A stretch of 64,000 nucleotides of DNA from Paenibacillus illinoisensis NBRC 15959 (GTDB taxonomy: Bacteria; Bacillota; Bacilli; Paenibacillales; Paenibacillaceae): contig NZ_BIME01000015.1 of assembly GCF_004000925.1 (NCBI RefSeq), positions 62,001 to 126,000 on the forward strand, given 5' to 3'. Within the stretch, counting starts at the first letter, position 1, and every line of letters starts with the position of its first letter. The notes beneath the pieces are model-generated. The model was not told where the DNA came from and ran no database searches. It saw nothing but the letters and a program-made list of their open reading frames with translations. Shown piece after piece: positions 8,789 through 17,078 of the stretch. The translations under genes and the position numbers were made by a program.

Positions 8789-9519
8789 CGTGTATCACTC
8801 CCGTCATTCGTGGATTGGAATGCACTTAACAGATGTCGTTTGGCTTCTTCAACCATCTGCGGATGAATGGGCTTATGAAAACCGCCTTCATATCGGACAC
8901 CTGAACCCATATGTATTTCCGTGATACCCGTTTGCCTTACCAAATCCCTAATCCTGTCCAAGGTTACCCCTGAGCCAGCCATTACCGTTATATCCAACGC
9001 CTGACTCAGTTCATGGAGCTGTTTCAATTCAGAAATGGCTTCAGGTGCTGTCCGTTTTCCTCCAGATGTCAGTACACGTTCTACCGGTCCCAGCGTGCTG
9101 ATGGAATGGAGTGTTCCTGTCAGACTTGCGCTCACATCCATGGCCCGATGAAATGTAACACCAAGTCCCTGCGCTTCGGCTAGACATGACTCCATGGCTG
9201 CAAAGTCAACTTCTCCGCCTTCCGACAAGGCACCGACCACAATGCCAGATGCTCCAAGTTCTCTAGCCATACGCACCTGCTGGGTCATAACACGGATGTC
9301 CTCGGCGCTATAGCAGAACGAGCGGCTATGCGGACGAATCATGACATATACCGGAATGGAAACTTGGGACACCACTTGCTCGATAATGCCAACGTTGGGG
9401 GTAAGGCCTCCTTCAGACATGGCAGAGACCAGTTCAATTCGATCTGCTCCACCCTGCTCGGCTGCCCTGGCGTCTGCTGCATCTACTGCAATCACTTCCA
9501 GTATGGGCTGTTTCTTCAT
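8785..9519 (-). CDS. cutC: CutC family TIM-barrel protein
   Basis: 244-residue CutC-family protein with the family segments LEVIAVDAADARAAEQGGADRIELV and VYVMIRPHSRSFCYS (IRPR-like). It was named for copper homeostasis in E. coli, but the biochemical role is not established. Start at 9519 follows AAGGGAG; a longer open frame exists upstream without a binding site. It is the first gene of the glycosidase operon and overlaps the GH29 start by four bases, so here it is tied to sugar catabolism rather than metal genes. A TIM barrel in such a context may act on a sugar derivative. Confidence 0.88.
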   Translation of the reverse strand: MKKQPILEVIAVDAADARAAEQGGADRIELVSAMSEGGLTPNVGIIEQVVSQVSIPVYVMIRPHSRSFCYSAEDIRVMTQQVRMARELGASGIVVGALSEGGEVDFAAMESCLAEAQGLGVTFHRAMDVSASLTGTLHSISTLGPVERVLTSGGKRTAPEAISELKQLHELSQALDITVMAGSGVTLDRIRDLVRQTGITEIHMGSGVRYEGGFHKPIHPQMVEEAKRHLLSAFQSTNDGSDTR

Positions 9520-9599
9520 TGGATGACTCCCTTCGTTCCTTCCAATATATAAGTCCTTGAGGCTTCTCACCATTCACAAAGCGTCCGGTTTTTTGACCT

Positions 9600-9627
9600 T
9601 TTGTGCCTGCTGACCGAGTGGTATAAT
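9600..9627 (+). promoter_or_regulatory. Promoter of the AraC-type activator
   Basis: TATAAT at 9622-9627 preceded by TGG (extended -10) and, 16 nt upstream, a poor -35 TTTGTG. It lies 30 nt before the activator ATG in the 138-nt divergent gap with cutC, where the activator would also bind. Confidence 0.5.
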
Positions 9628-9657
9628 CTGTGACAACAAGCTCAAGGCGGTGATTCC

Positions 9658-10590
9658 ATGGATACGGATGTGATCTTTCCCAATATGACGAGCACACTGC
9701 AGGTTACGGGATGTCATTTTGGCAGGAAATCACCCGGCTGGATCTATCCAAAGCACCATCATCATTTATATGAAGTTCTGTATTGCCAGTGCGGAGAAGG
9801 CAGAATGCTGATCGGTGCGGATGAAATTCTGCTTGGTCCAGGAGACTGGTTCTTCATCCGTGCAGGTGCCAGACACCAGATGGAGAACGCCCATACCAAC
9901 GAGTCCACAGGCGACATGGAACCGATCCATCATTCACGCTTTGACTTTTTTAATATTCACTTCGACATTGATGATTCCGAGCTGCGAAGAACGCTGAGCC
10001 AGCAGGAATATCGCCTGATTCCCCACAGCAAGGCAGCAACCACTGAACTGCCTGCCTATGTAGCCAAGATTGAACAGGAGATGCAGCATTGTCTGTCCTC
10101 GACTTCTTTGTCAGCTCCAAATGGCTCAGAAACCAGAATCACCCTGACCTCTGTTCAGAAAATGGCACTGCAGGCCTACATCCTCCTGATCATTCAGGAG
10201 ATCATCCTGCTGCAATCCGGAGAAGCTGATTCTATCCCGGACGCCATACCGGAGGTCACCATGCATAAAGCTGATACTGCACATCGCATCGAAGAGCAGC
10301 TGCTGAACATGATTTCGAGTGAAGGTTCCATCTCTCAGATGGCCGAAGAGCTGAATCTCAGCCGCAGCCAGTGCACCAAAATATTCAAAGAAATATACGG
10401 CATCTCCCCTCGGCAATATGTCACGGAGAAGAAGCTTAACCATGCAAAACAGCTGCTCGTCAGTACCAACAAGACCATTGAGGATATCGCAGATGAACTT
10501 GGCTATCACTCCGTCAGCCACTTCTCCAGGCAATTCAGACGGGGTACCGGACTCTCACCAAACCAGTTCCGTCCACGCCCCATGACATAA
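9658..10590 (+). CDS. AraC family transcriptional regulator with cupin sensor domain
   Basis: 310-residue one-component regulator. The N-terminal half is a cupin (residues about 15-90: PKHHHHLYEVLYCQCGEGRM and ILLGPGDWFFIRAG), the usual sugar-binding and dimerisation module; the C-terminal 100 residues are two helix-turn-helix motifs, MAEELNLSRSQCTKIFKE and IEDIADELGYHSVSHFSRQF. AAGGCGG precedes the ATG. It is divergent from the cutC-led glycosidase operon, which it most likely activates in response to an imported sugar. Confidence 0.93.
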   Translation: MDTDVIFPNMTSTLQVTGCHFGRKSPGWIYPKHHHHLYEVLYCQCGEGRMLIGADEILLGPGDWFFIRAGARHQMENAHTNESTGDMEPIHHSRFDFFNIHFDIDDSELRRTLSQQEYRLIPHSKAATTELPAYVAKIEQEMQHCLSSTSLSAPNGSETRITLTSVQKMALQAYILLIIQEIILLQSGEADSIPDAIPEVTMHKADTAHRIEEQLLNMISSEGSISQMAEELNLSRSQCTKIFKEIYGISPRQYVTEKKLNHAKQLLVSTNKTIEDIADELGYHSVSHFSRQFRRGTGLSPNQFRPRPMT

Positions 10591-10633
10591 GGACCGAAAA
10601 GCGCATCACTTGTGCATTTGCGGTCCTTTTTCC
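10591..10633 (+). terminator. Terminator of the AraC-type gene
   Basis: GGACCG ... CGGTCC with an inner GCGCA/TGTGC stem, then TTTTTCC, immediately after the stop codon. Confidence 0.8.
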
Positions 10634-10816
10634 TCACTGTTTGAAGCTTAACATCCAGGGTAAGGGGAGCTCCTCGCCTCTTCAGTTTTTTTCAGTCCTC
10701 TGCGTTTCCATGTAATTGTGCAAATTGAATCCATTGCTTATATTGTTATTTTTGTTATTCACATATCGTTATTATGATTTAGGTTTAGTCTAAAACGTTA
10801 GGTTCAGCACGTCAAT

Positions 10817-10843
10817 ACAAAAAAAGACACCCCGGAGGGTGCC
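10817..10843 (-). terminator. Terminator of the small membrane protein gene
   Basis: Minus-strand hairpin GGCACCC-TCCG-GGGTGTC followed by TTTTTTT, 40 nt after the stop of the small gene. Confidence 0.85.
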
Positions 10844-10883
10844 TATCTTGCCTTGATTTCCTTTTCGGTCATCCTGGCTTTTT

Positions 10884-11075
10884 TTATTTTTTGCGACGAG
10901 CCTTCGTCATTCGATTAAACATAATAAGTGCGGCAATCACCATGGCAATCATGGCGATACTACTTGCTGATTCCTGCGACATGCCGAACAGCATACCCAG
11001 ATTGGTTACCAGGCTTCTTACAATCAATGCCACTGCAATCAGCAGGATTGGACTCCAAAAATTATACCTTCTCAT
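10884..11075 (-). CDS. Small two-helix membrane protein, unknown function
   Basis: 63 residues with two hydrophobic segments, about 8-28 (SPILLIAVALIVRSL) and 38-54 (SSIAMIAMVIAALIMF), and basic ends (MRRYNFW at the start, TKARRKK at the end), so both termini are probably cytoplasmic. I start at the ATG at 11075, 11 nt after AGGAG; an upstream GTG touches the binding site. A strong terminator just downstream supports a real gene. I do not recognise the family. It follows the GH3 gene on the same strand by 115 nt. Confidence 0.7.
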   Translation of the reverse strand: MRRYNFWSPILLIAVALIVRSLVTNLGMLFGMSQESASSIAMIAMVIAALIMFNRMTKARRKK

Positions 11076-11189
11076 CCTTCGCAACACTCCTGACCAGATT
11101 GTTCAGAATTCCAGGATCTCCTAACAACATCATAACAGTCAGCCTGTCCAGTGACAACATGCCCATCACGGGATGCCTGTATGCCTGTG

Positions 11190-13973
11190 CTAGACCTGTT
11201 TGAACTCAATCCAGTCAATCTGCAGACCCGGTTTGGTGAAGTCCAGCTTCAACTCATACAGCCCTGCTTCCAGTTCTACTTTTACAAGCTTCTGTCTGAT
11301 CCATTTGCCTTCTGTACCATTGGTCTGAATGGTCGTCATCAACTGGTCATTCAAAAGCACATTACATGCGCTTTGGGCCAGTTCTGGCTCAGGGGACATG
11401 ATCTGTACGATAATCCGATATTGGCCTGCCTCGTCCACTTTCATGTAGACTGGCTCGTTTACAGCAGGCTTCACCTGTGCATTCTCAGCCAGAGCCTGGG
11501 CCTGGTCTGCAGCAAGGGATGCATTGGCCTGGAAGGAAGCCACGTTCTCCACGATTTCGTGTTTTCTCGACGAAACCGGTGCATTCATGATGAACTTGCA
11601 AATATTGATCGCCGAGCGCTGGAGCTCTCCTCGTGTCAGGGTTCCATTTGCCAGGGACTCAATCGTGTTATCATCCCAGCCGTTAATCTCTGCGCCATAG
11701 TTCGGCACGACCATATACAGATCGTTCTGGGCACGAATCATCCAGTTTGTATATTTGCGGTCAGCCTCTCCGCCTTCGACCACATCGTTCATAATGGCCC
11801 ACCAGTCTGTCATAACGATCCCGTCGAAATTCCACTCTCCGCGAAGAATGGTCGTGTTCAGATCGTAGTTGGATGCAGCCCAGTGTCCATTAATCGGGTT
11901 GTAGGAGGTCATGATGGAATTGGCGCCGCCTTGTTTCACGGCAATTTCGAACCCTTTCAGGTAAATCTCACGCAGGGCACGCTCCGAGACTACGGCATCG
12001 ACCTTGCTGCGGTGTTTCTCCTGATTGTTGCAGGCAAAGTGCTTCAGGGTCGCGTTGGATCCACCCTTCATAATACCTTTGGTGCATGCTGCCGCAAACA
12101 CACCCGAGATCAGCGGGTCTTCGGAGAAGTACTCGAAGTTACGACCGTTGAGCGGGCTGCGGCGAATATTGAGTCCAGGTCCGAGCAGCGTATCTACCTG
12201 ATTTCTTAGCAGCTCCTGGCCTTCCATGACGTACAGCTCTTCAACCAGATCCGTATTCCATGTTGCTGCCAGCAGCGTACCGATCGAGACTTGTGTCGCT
12301 TTCTCCCCACTATCCATACGAATGCCGGACGGGCCATCCGCTGTGCAGGCTACAGGAATGCCGTAGTTAAACAGGCTGTCACTGACACCACCGAATGCGG
12401 ACGCTGTACCGGAGGTAACAAGAGGACTGCTCATACCTTCGCCTCGTACGATCGCAGCCAGATCCTGATCGCTTAATTGGGCGATGAAGGCTTCCAGACT
12501 AACTTTTCCGTTTTTGACATCGCTTAATTTGTAACCTTGGTTACCCGTTTGCTCCAGCGTTTGCGGCAGGTTTTGCTCAATCCGGTCTGCCATGGAAACC
12601 TGACGCTTCGGTACGTCTACATAAATGAGCTCGTACGACCCATCCGCCTTGCGAACACCTGGCTTCATCCGAGTGAAATCTTCGGTTGGGGCCATCGCCT
12701 CTTGCAGCTGCTCTACCAATTGAATCGTTTCTACGATGTACCCTTCCTGACCGTCAATTTCGATGTGGTCTGCTTGTTTTACACTGGTACCGACGTGCAA
12801 ACAATACGTGCCTTCTTCGAGAACGTAAGCAGAAGCATATCCTGTGACGCCTGCATCATCGTAGGATGCCATGGTATGTACCGGGAAGCTTACCGTCAGC
12901 AATTCCGATTCTCCAGGCTGGAGCAGTCCTGTTTTGCCGAAGGCAGCCAGAGCCTTCACAGGTTGTCCGAGCTTGCCTTGCGGTGCTTCATAGTACACCT
13001 GTACAACCTCTTTGCCCGCATATGTTGTGCCCGAGTTGGTCACGTTTACACGGACTTCAATGAAGGTTTGGTCTTCTGTGGAAATCGTGCGAGCACCTTG
13101 CGGTTGAATGGCAAACGTCGTATAAGACAGGCCGTAACCGAATTCAAACTGCACCTTTTCAGGTCGAAACGTTTCGAAATAACGATAACCCACATAAATA
13201 TCTTCCTGATACAGGTTCTTGAACTCGTTGCCATAGTTGCTTGTTGAAGGGTAATCTTCGATGGAATACGCAATCGTATCCGTCAGTTTACCGCTCGGTG
13301 TAACGTCTCCCGCCAGTACATCAGCAATTGCGTTACCACCCTCCATACCACCATGCCAAGAGTAAATGACGCCCTGAATCGGATGTACATACGTTTCGTT
13401 CAACCAGCTCATATCGATAATATTGGAGACATTCAGCACCACAATGGTGTGTTCAAAATGCGCTGTAACCTGCTTCAGCATGGCCTTCTCATCTTCGGTC
13501 AGCTGGTAGCTGCCTGGTGCATCGGCATTATCCTGATCTTCCCCTGCAGTACGTCCAATGACCACGATGGCTTTGCCGGACTTGCTTCTTGCCTGTGCAA
13601 CCAATTCATCTGTCAGAGGCATTTCCTTCTGGTTCCAAGGCTCAGCGGCCCATACTTTACCGCCATCATCAAATGGATTTTCCTCAATCCACTTTTCATA
13701 GACTGCTGCCAGCTCTTCATTAACGGTGATATTCTTCTTGCTGCGAAGCCCATCCAGCAGGTTCGTTGTATATGCTACATGCACGCTTCCGCCTGAACCT
13801 GTGCCGCTGCGATAGTAGTTAACTTGAATCCGGCCAAAAACTGAAACGTTTTCGTTGTCACGAAGAGGAAGTACCTGACCTTCGTTTCTCAATAGTACCG
13901 CGCCTTCTGCGGCAACCGTGCGGCTAAATTCTGCAAACCCTTCCAATGGAACCCCGATTTGATGTGTACTCAA
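11190..13973 (-). CDS. Glycoside hydrolase family 3 protein, permuted domain order
   Basis: 927-residue beta-glycosidase. The usual GH3 order is reversed: the C-terminal-type alpha/beta sandwich comes first (about 10-250, with VLLRNEGQVLPL and YRSGTGSGGSV), then a fibronectin-III-like domain (about 270-400, with FGYGLSYTTF), then the barrel (about 490-760) with TADGPSGIR, KHFACNNQE and the nucleophile Asp723 in GIVMTDWWA. A final roughly 95-residue beta domain may bind carbohydrate. Such permutation is known in some Firmicute beta-glucosidases. No signal peptide. The start is TTG at 13973, seven bases after AGGAGG. Copy B of the structured repeat lies 90 nt upstream. Sugar specificity (glucose or xylose) cannot be decided. 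Confidence 0.93.
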   Translation of the reverse strand: MSTHQIGVPLEGFAEFSRTVAAEGAVLLRNEGQVLPLRDNENVSVFGRIQVNYYRSGTGSGGSVHVAYTTNLLDGLRSKKNITVNEELAAVYEKWIEENPFDDGGKVWAAEPWNQKEMPLTDELVAQARSKSGKAIVVIGRTAGEDQDNADAPGSYQLTEDEKAMLKQVTAHFEHTIVVLNVSNIIDMSWLNETYVHPIQGVIYSWHGGMEGGNAIADVLAGDVTPSGKLTDTIAYSIEDYPSTSNYGNEFKNLYQEDIYVGYRYFETFRPEKVQFEFGYGLSYTTFAIQPQGARTISTEDQTFIEVRVNVTNSGTTYAGKEVVQVYYEAPQGKLGQPVKALAAFGKTGLLQPGESELLTVSFPVHTMASYDDAGVTGYASAYVLEEGTYCLHVGTSVKQADHIEIDGQEGYIVETIQLVEQLQEAMAPTEDFTRMKPGVRKADGSYELIYVDVPKRQVSMADRIEQNLPQTLEQTGNQGYKLSDVKNGKVSLEAFIAQLSDQDLAAIVRGEGMSSPLVTSGTASAFGGVSDSLFNYGIPVACTADGPSGIRMDSGEKATQVSIGTLLAATWNTDLVEELYVMEGQELLRNQVDTLLGPGLNIRRSPLNGRNFEYFSEDPLISGVFAAACTKGIMKGGSNATLKHFACNNQEKHRSKVDAVVSERALREIYLKGFEIAVKQGGANSIMTSYNPINGHWAASNYDLNTTILRGEWNFDGIVMTDWWAIMNDVVEGGEADRKYTNWMIRAQNDLYMVVPNYGAEINGWDDNTIESLANGTLTRGELQRSAINICKFIMNAPVSSRKHEIVENVASFQANASLAADQAQALAENAQVKPAVNEPVYMKVDEAGQYRIIVQIMSPEPELAQSACNVLLNDQLMTTIQTNGTEGKWIRQKLVKVELEAGLYELKLDFTKPGLQIDWIEFKQV

Positions 13974-14047
13974 TGATTTCCCTCCTGATTGTTCTCCCCA
14001 TAATCCATGAATCGCTATGTATAAAATGAACTTGGAACCAACCTACA

Positions 14048-14181
14048 TTAGACCACTTCGATTGCAGAACAACCATCCGATCACTCTTATCCCCAGATTT
14101 CCTGACTCCCTTTTTTAAGGGAGAAATCCGGTGATAAAGGCGAACGCTTCGCTTCTCCAGGTTATTTCTGCCCTCTCCGTT
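14048..14181 (-). repeat. Structured intergenic repeat, copy B
   Basis: Closing stem GCAGAA (14064-14069) with TTCTGC (14166-14171); long hairpin CCCCAGATTT (14091-14100) with AAATCCGGTG (14124-14133), capped by a perfect CTCCCTT/AAGGGAG stem (14106-14123); short hairpin GCGAA-CGC-TTCGC (14140-14152). The A-C opposition on the plus strand becomes a G-U pair on the minus strand. It begins 90 nt upstream of the GH3 start codon. Confidence 0.8.
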
Positions 14182-14341
14182 CTATTGTACTTGTTACACC
14201 AAGCCCCTCTTATAAATGAGATATTCAGTGATTTGGTAGATTCACTTGTACATAGTCCCATATTAACAGATTCTATAGAAGAAAATAACTCACGAAACCG
14301 CTTTTTCACATTGTCGACATGACATTTTAGAAAAATCAAAC

Positions 14342-14372
14342 CAAAAAGCCACGAACGCAATCCGTCCGTGAC
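14342..14372 (-). terminator. Terminator of the LtrA-like gene
   Basis: Minus strand: GTCACGGAC pairs with GTTCGTGGC (nine pairs including wobbles) around a 7-nt loop, then TTTTTGG, 26 nt after the stop. Confidence 0.75.
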
Positions 14373-14397
14373 TTATAAATTCGTTTTAAACCGCTAT

Positions 14398-15486
14398 TCA
14401 AGTCGTCAGCTTCGCATATAGAAGGAAGAATAACATATCTTCACCCACGATAACGTAGTTCGGAACCTGATAGATCAGATCCACAATAACAAATGCAGCC
14501 AGTACGCCAACCATCGTTACCAGATGAATCGGACGAAGTCTTAAGTGTGCATGTCGGTAACGATGAAACACGAGCGAGGTTGACAGGAAGTACAGCAGTA
14601 CAGATCCGAAGCCAAATCCCAGCATGAATACATAATTAAGTTCATTCAGGTACAGCAGTTGAATGGAAGCGGCGATCATGCTCATTGAAATGTAGATGAA
14701 CAGATGGCCATAGATGATCGCTTGCCCGGCCGTCTGAATTTCCTTGCTGACCTTTTTCTCCACGTTATCGAAATACTGCCACCACATCGCAATGACGAAT
14801 ATGGAAGTAAAGGCGGCAAACAGGATGGATCTCAGATCCCAGTGATCTGCCTGCAGTACGGCAATAATACTAATTACCGACTCACCGAGCAGGATGAGTG
14901 TAAAAAGTGCGAAGCGTTCGAGCAGGTGATGCGTCTGGATTGGTACCTTCACCAGATTTTTGCGTCCAATCAGCGGAAGCACGATATCTAAGGCAATCCC
15001 CGCATACAGCACGACGTAACGCACCCAGGAATCAAAGAACAGGGAACCGGAGGAGATCAGAATACCGATGATAAAGCAGATCCCGAGATAGCGGGCCGCC
15101 TGTTGTTGATGTGTGCTTTTGGACTTGTGAACCGTAAGATACTGAATCGCGGTAAACGCCCTCGAACCGATATACCCTACGAAGAATGACAGATAATACT
15201 GATCAAAATGGGTGGAAAGACTTGCCGTCATCACGAGAACCGACAGAAGCTGAAGGATGAGAAAGATCCGATGGCTGAGGACATCCTGACCGTATCGATT
15301 AATGAATAGGGTCTGTCCCACCCATGCCCACCAGACGGGGATAAAGATCAATACAAATTTCATTAGATATTCAAACGAAATAACGCCGTGTTCGGCATGC
15401 AGCAGGACATGTCCTGCCTTGGATACGGCTGCGACGAAGAGCAGATCGTAAAACAACTCCAGCCAGGTAACCTTTTTCTCCATCAT
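14398..15486 (-). CDS. Low temperature requirement protein A (LtrA) family membrane protein
   Basis: 362 residues and about ten hydrophobic segments, beginning MMEKKVTWLELFYDLLFVAAVSKAG, the LtrA-family N-terminal signature (ELFYDLxFVxA). LtrA was first linked to growth of Listeria at low temperature; the biochemical activity is unknown. I start at the ATG at 15486, nine bases after AAAGGAG; the frame is open eight codons further to a TTG inside that site. It is a single gene with its own terminator and has no functional link to neighbours that I can see. Confidence 0.88.
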   Translation of the reverse strand: MMEKKVTWLELFYDLLFVAAVSKAGHVLLHAEHGVISFEYLMKFVLIFIPVWWAWVGQTLFINRYGQDVLSHRIFLILQLLSVLVMTASLSTHFDQYYLSFFVGYIGSRAFTAIQYLTVHKSKSTHQQQAARYLGICFIIGILISSGSLFFDSWVRYVVLYAGIALDIVLPLIGRKNLVKVPIQTHHLLERFALFTLILLGESVISIIAVLQADHWDLRSILFAAFTSIFVIAMWWQYFDNVEKKVSKEIQTAGQAIIYGHLFIYISMSMIAASIQLLYLNELNYVFMLGFGFGSVLLYFLSTSLVFHRYRHAHLRLRPIHLVTMVGVLAAFVIVDLIYQVPNYVIVGEDMLFFLLYAKLTT

Positions 15487-15589
15487 CCTTCGATGCTCCT
15501 TTGGGTTCAAGTCTTCATTTGTCTTATGTAAAAGTTAATCCATTCGCGGCCGGAACATCGTTCTGGCCGCTATGGTTTATATTGTCCAC

Positions 15590-16549
15590 TTACTTAGCAG
15601 CTGTTGCGGCAGGTTCCAACGTTCTTACCACAATCGGCTGCAGATTGCCTTCGATTTGTTCACGGTATGGTTCGAACCACTCTGGCAGCATCAATTTTTC
15701 TCCGAGTGCATCGGCAGGTTCATCTTTGGCAAATCCCGGTGGATCTGTTGCAATCTCAAACAGGATTCCGCCTGCTTCTCTGAAGTAGATGGCATTGAAA
15801 TATTGACGGTCGCGGACTGGGGTTGGTTGGTAGCCATATTGGTATACGGCCCCTCTCCATGCCTCATGCTCTTCAAAATCTTTGGCACGCCACGCAATGT
15901 GGTGTACTGTGCCCGAGCCGCCTACACCCAGAGGTATGCGGGTAACCGGAACGTCCACGACGTTACCGATATCTCCGCTGGAGCGGAAACGGACATACTC
16001 TTCATTTTCATCCACTCTGACGAATCCCAGAATGTTCTCGAGCGCATCCATCGTTCTCAGTGGATTCACACTGAACAATACAGCACCGCCGAAGCCTTTG
16101 ATTGCTTTGTTTGCCGGAATTCCTTCATGCTCCCATGTGCTGGCAGCACCCTCTTCCCTTTCAACAAGCTCAATCCGCAAGCCTTCGCTGTCTTCGAATT
16201 GAAGAAGCTCTTCATTGAAGCGACTTGTTTTGGTTACCTCAATGTTATACCGTTCCAGTCGATCCTGCCAGAAGCCAATAGTCCCAGGAGGAATGACATA
16301 AGAGGTAATGCCGACTTGGCCGCCGCCAATTTTGCCTCGAGGTGATCCGGCAGATGGGAAGAAGGTAATAATGGTGCCCGGGCTGCCTTTTTCATCCCCG
16401 AAGTACAGATGGTACACGTCGGGTGCATCGAAGTTGATTGTTTTTTTCACGAGACGAAGTCCCAGAACCCCAGCGTAAAAGTCGACATTGGCCTGTGGAT
16501 CTCCCGCAAAAGCCGTAATATGGTGGATACCTGCAGTTTGAAGTGTCAT
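15590..16549 (-). CDS. Ring-cleaving dioxygenase, glyoxalase/bleomycin-resistance fold (MhqO-like)
   Basis: 319-residue extradiol-type enzyme built from two vicinal-oxygen-chelate modules (about 1-135 and 150-285). Likely iron ligands are His9 or His10 (GIHHITAF), His216 or His217 (TVHHIAWRA) and Glu265 (GGILFEIATDPPGF). In Bacillus such enzymes (MhqA, MhqE, MhqO) help detoxify hydroquinones and catechols. AAGGAGG precedes the ATG. An inverted repeat TATCTT-N6-AAGATA lies 70 nt upstream and a second copy lies upstream of the preceding DUF896 gene, suggesting a shared repressor. It may be read from the DUF896 promoter, as no terminator separates them. Confidence 0.9.
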   Translation of the reverse strand: MTLQTAGIHHITAFAGDPQANVDFYAGVLGLRLVKKTINFDAPDVYHLYFGDEKGSPGTIITFFPSAGSPRGKIGGGQVGITSYVIPPGTIGFWQDRLERYNIEVTKTSRFNEELLQFEDSEGLRIELVEREEGAASTWEHEGIPANKAIKGFGGAVLFSVNPLRTMDALENILGFVRVDENEEYVRFRSSGDIGNVVDVPVTRIPLGVGGSGTVHHIAWRAKDFEEHEAWRGAVYQYGYQPTPVRDRQYFNAIYFREAGGILFEIATDPPGFAKDEPADALGEKLMLPEWFEPYREQIEGNLQPIVVRTLEPAATAAK

Positions 16550-16619
16550 AATAAATTCCTCCTTGGATTTTCGAATTGGATATGGTGGTTTTAGTTTTTT
16601 TATTTATTGTAATTTGTAT

Positions 16620-16637
16620 TATCTTTATTTTAAGATA
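16620..16637 (-). promoter_or_regulatory. Putative repressor operator upstream of the dioxygenase
   Basis: Perfect inverted repeat TATCTT-tatttt-AAGATA, identical in its arms and spacing to the one at 16950-16967. No good -35 sequence accompanies this copy. Confidence 0.55.
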
Positions 16638-16652
16638 TATGACCAATTGAAC

Positions 16653-16883
16653 TTAGTTGTTGTTTTGGCTTGCTTGTTCCTGTTTCAATTTGTCCGGAGT
16701 AACGTCATCGCCGTTCGGATCATAGATGGTGACATTCAGCAGAATATCATTGATCGAACCGCGAAAGATTTGCAGGTATTCCTGGCGCAGACGAATTTGT
16801 TCCGCTTTCTCCATCTCTGTCAGTTCTGCCTCTTTAGCTTTTCTGGAAAGTTCATTTATTCTGGTCAATGTTGGAATCATCAT
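16653..16883 (-). CDS. DUF896 (YnzC-like) small protein
   Basis: 76 residues with the DUF896 signature: TRINELSRKAKEAELTEMEK, then EQIRLRQEYLQIFR and DPNGDDVTPDKLKQEQ. B. subtilis homologues (YnzC, YneP-type) are small helical hairpins of uncertain role, some SOS-linked. AAGGAG precedes the ATG at 16883. A strong promoter overlapped by an inverted repeat is directly upstream. The dioxygenase gene follows 103 nt later on the same strand. Confidence 0.88.
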   Translation of the reverse strand: MMIPTLTRINELSRKAKEAELTEMEKAEQIRLRQEYLQIFRGSINDILLNVTIYDPNGDDVTPDKLKQEQASQNNN

Positions 16884-16949
16884 CTTGATCTCTCTCCTTG
16901 TAATTGGATTCAGATATTATTCTTTGGTGTCGTTTTCCTTTGAATTAAA

Positions 16950-16990
16950 TATCTTAAATTAAAGATAAATCATTTTTGAGGTATTGTCAA
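16950..16990 (-). promoter_or_regulatory. Promoter with overlapping inverted-repeat operator, DUF896 gene
   Basis: TTGACA (16985-16990), 17-nt spacer, TATCTT (16962-16967) as -10. The -10 hexamer is itself the left arm of TATCTT-aatt..-AAGATA (16950-16967), so a bound repressor would cover the -10 box. TATCT-N8-AGATA geometry resembles operators of MarR-type quinone sensors such as MhqR. Confidence 0.7.
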
Positions 16991-17018
16991 CACTTTTATC
17001 AAAATGAAATAGCAAAAG

Positions 17019-17060
17019 AAAAAAAGGCTCCATACAGAGTTTTCACTCCGATGTGAGCCC
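17019..17060 (-). terminator. Terminator of the pspA-ydjGHI operon
   Basis: Minus strand: GGCTCACAT pairs with ATGGAGCC (one bulge), followed by TTTTTTTC, about 20 nt after the last gene. Confidence 0.75.
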
Positions 17061-17078
17061 TTCTTCAATTCCGTTATG

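Noticed and set aside
11151..12209. 352-codon plus-strand open frame opposite the GH3 gene.
   Set aside because: It lies wholly within a well-supported gene, has unusual Cys/His-rich composition and no homology that I recognise.
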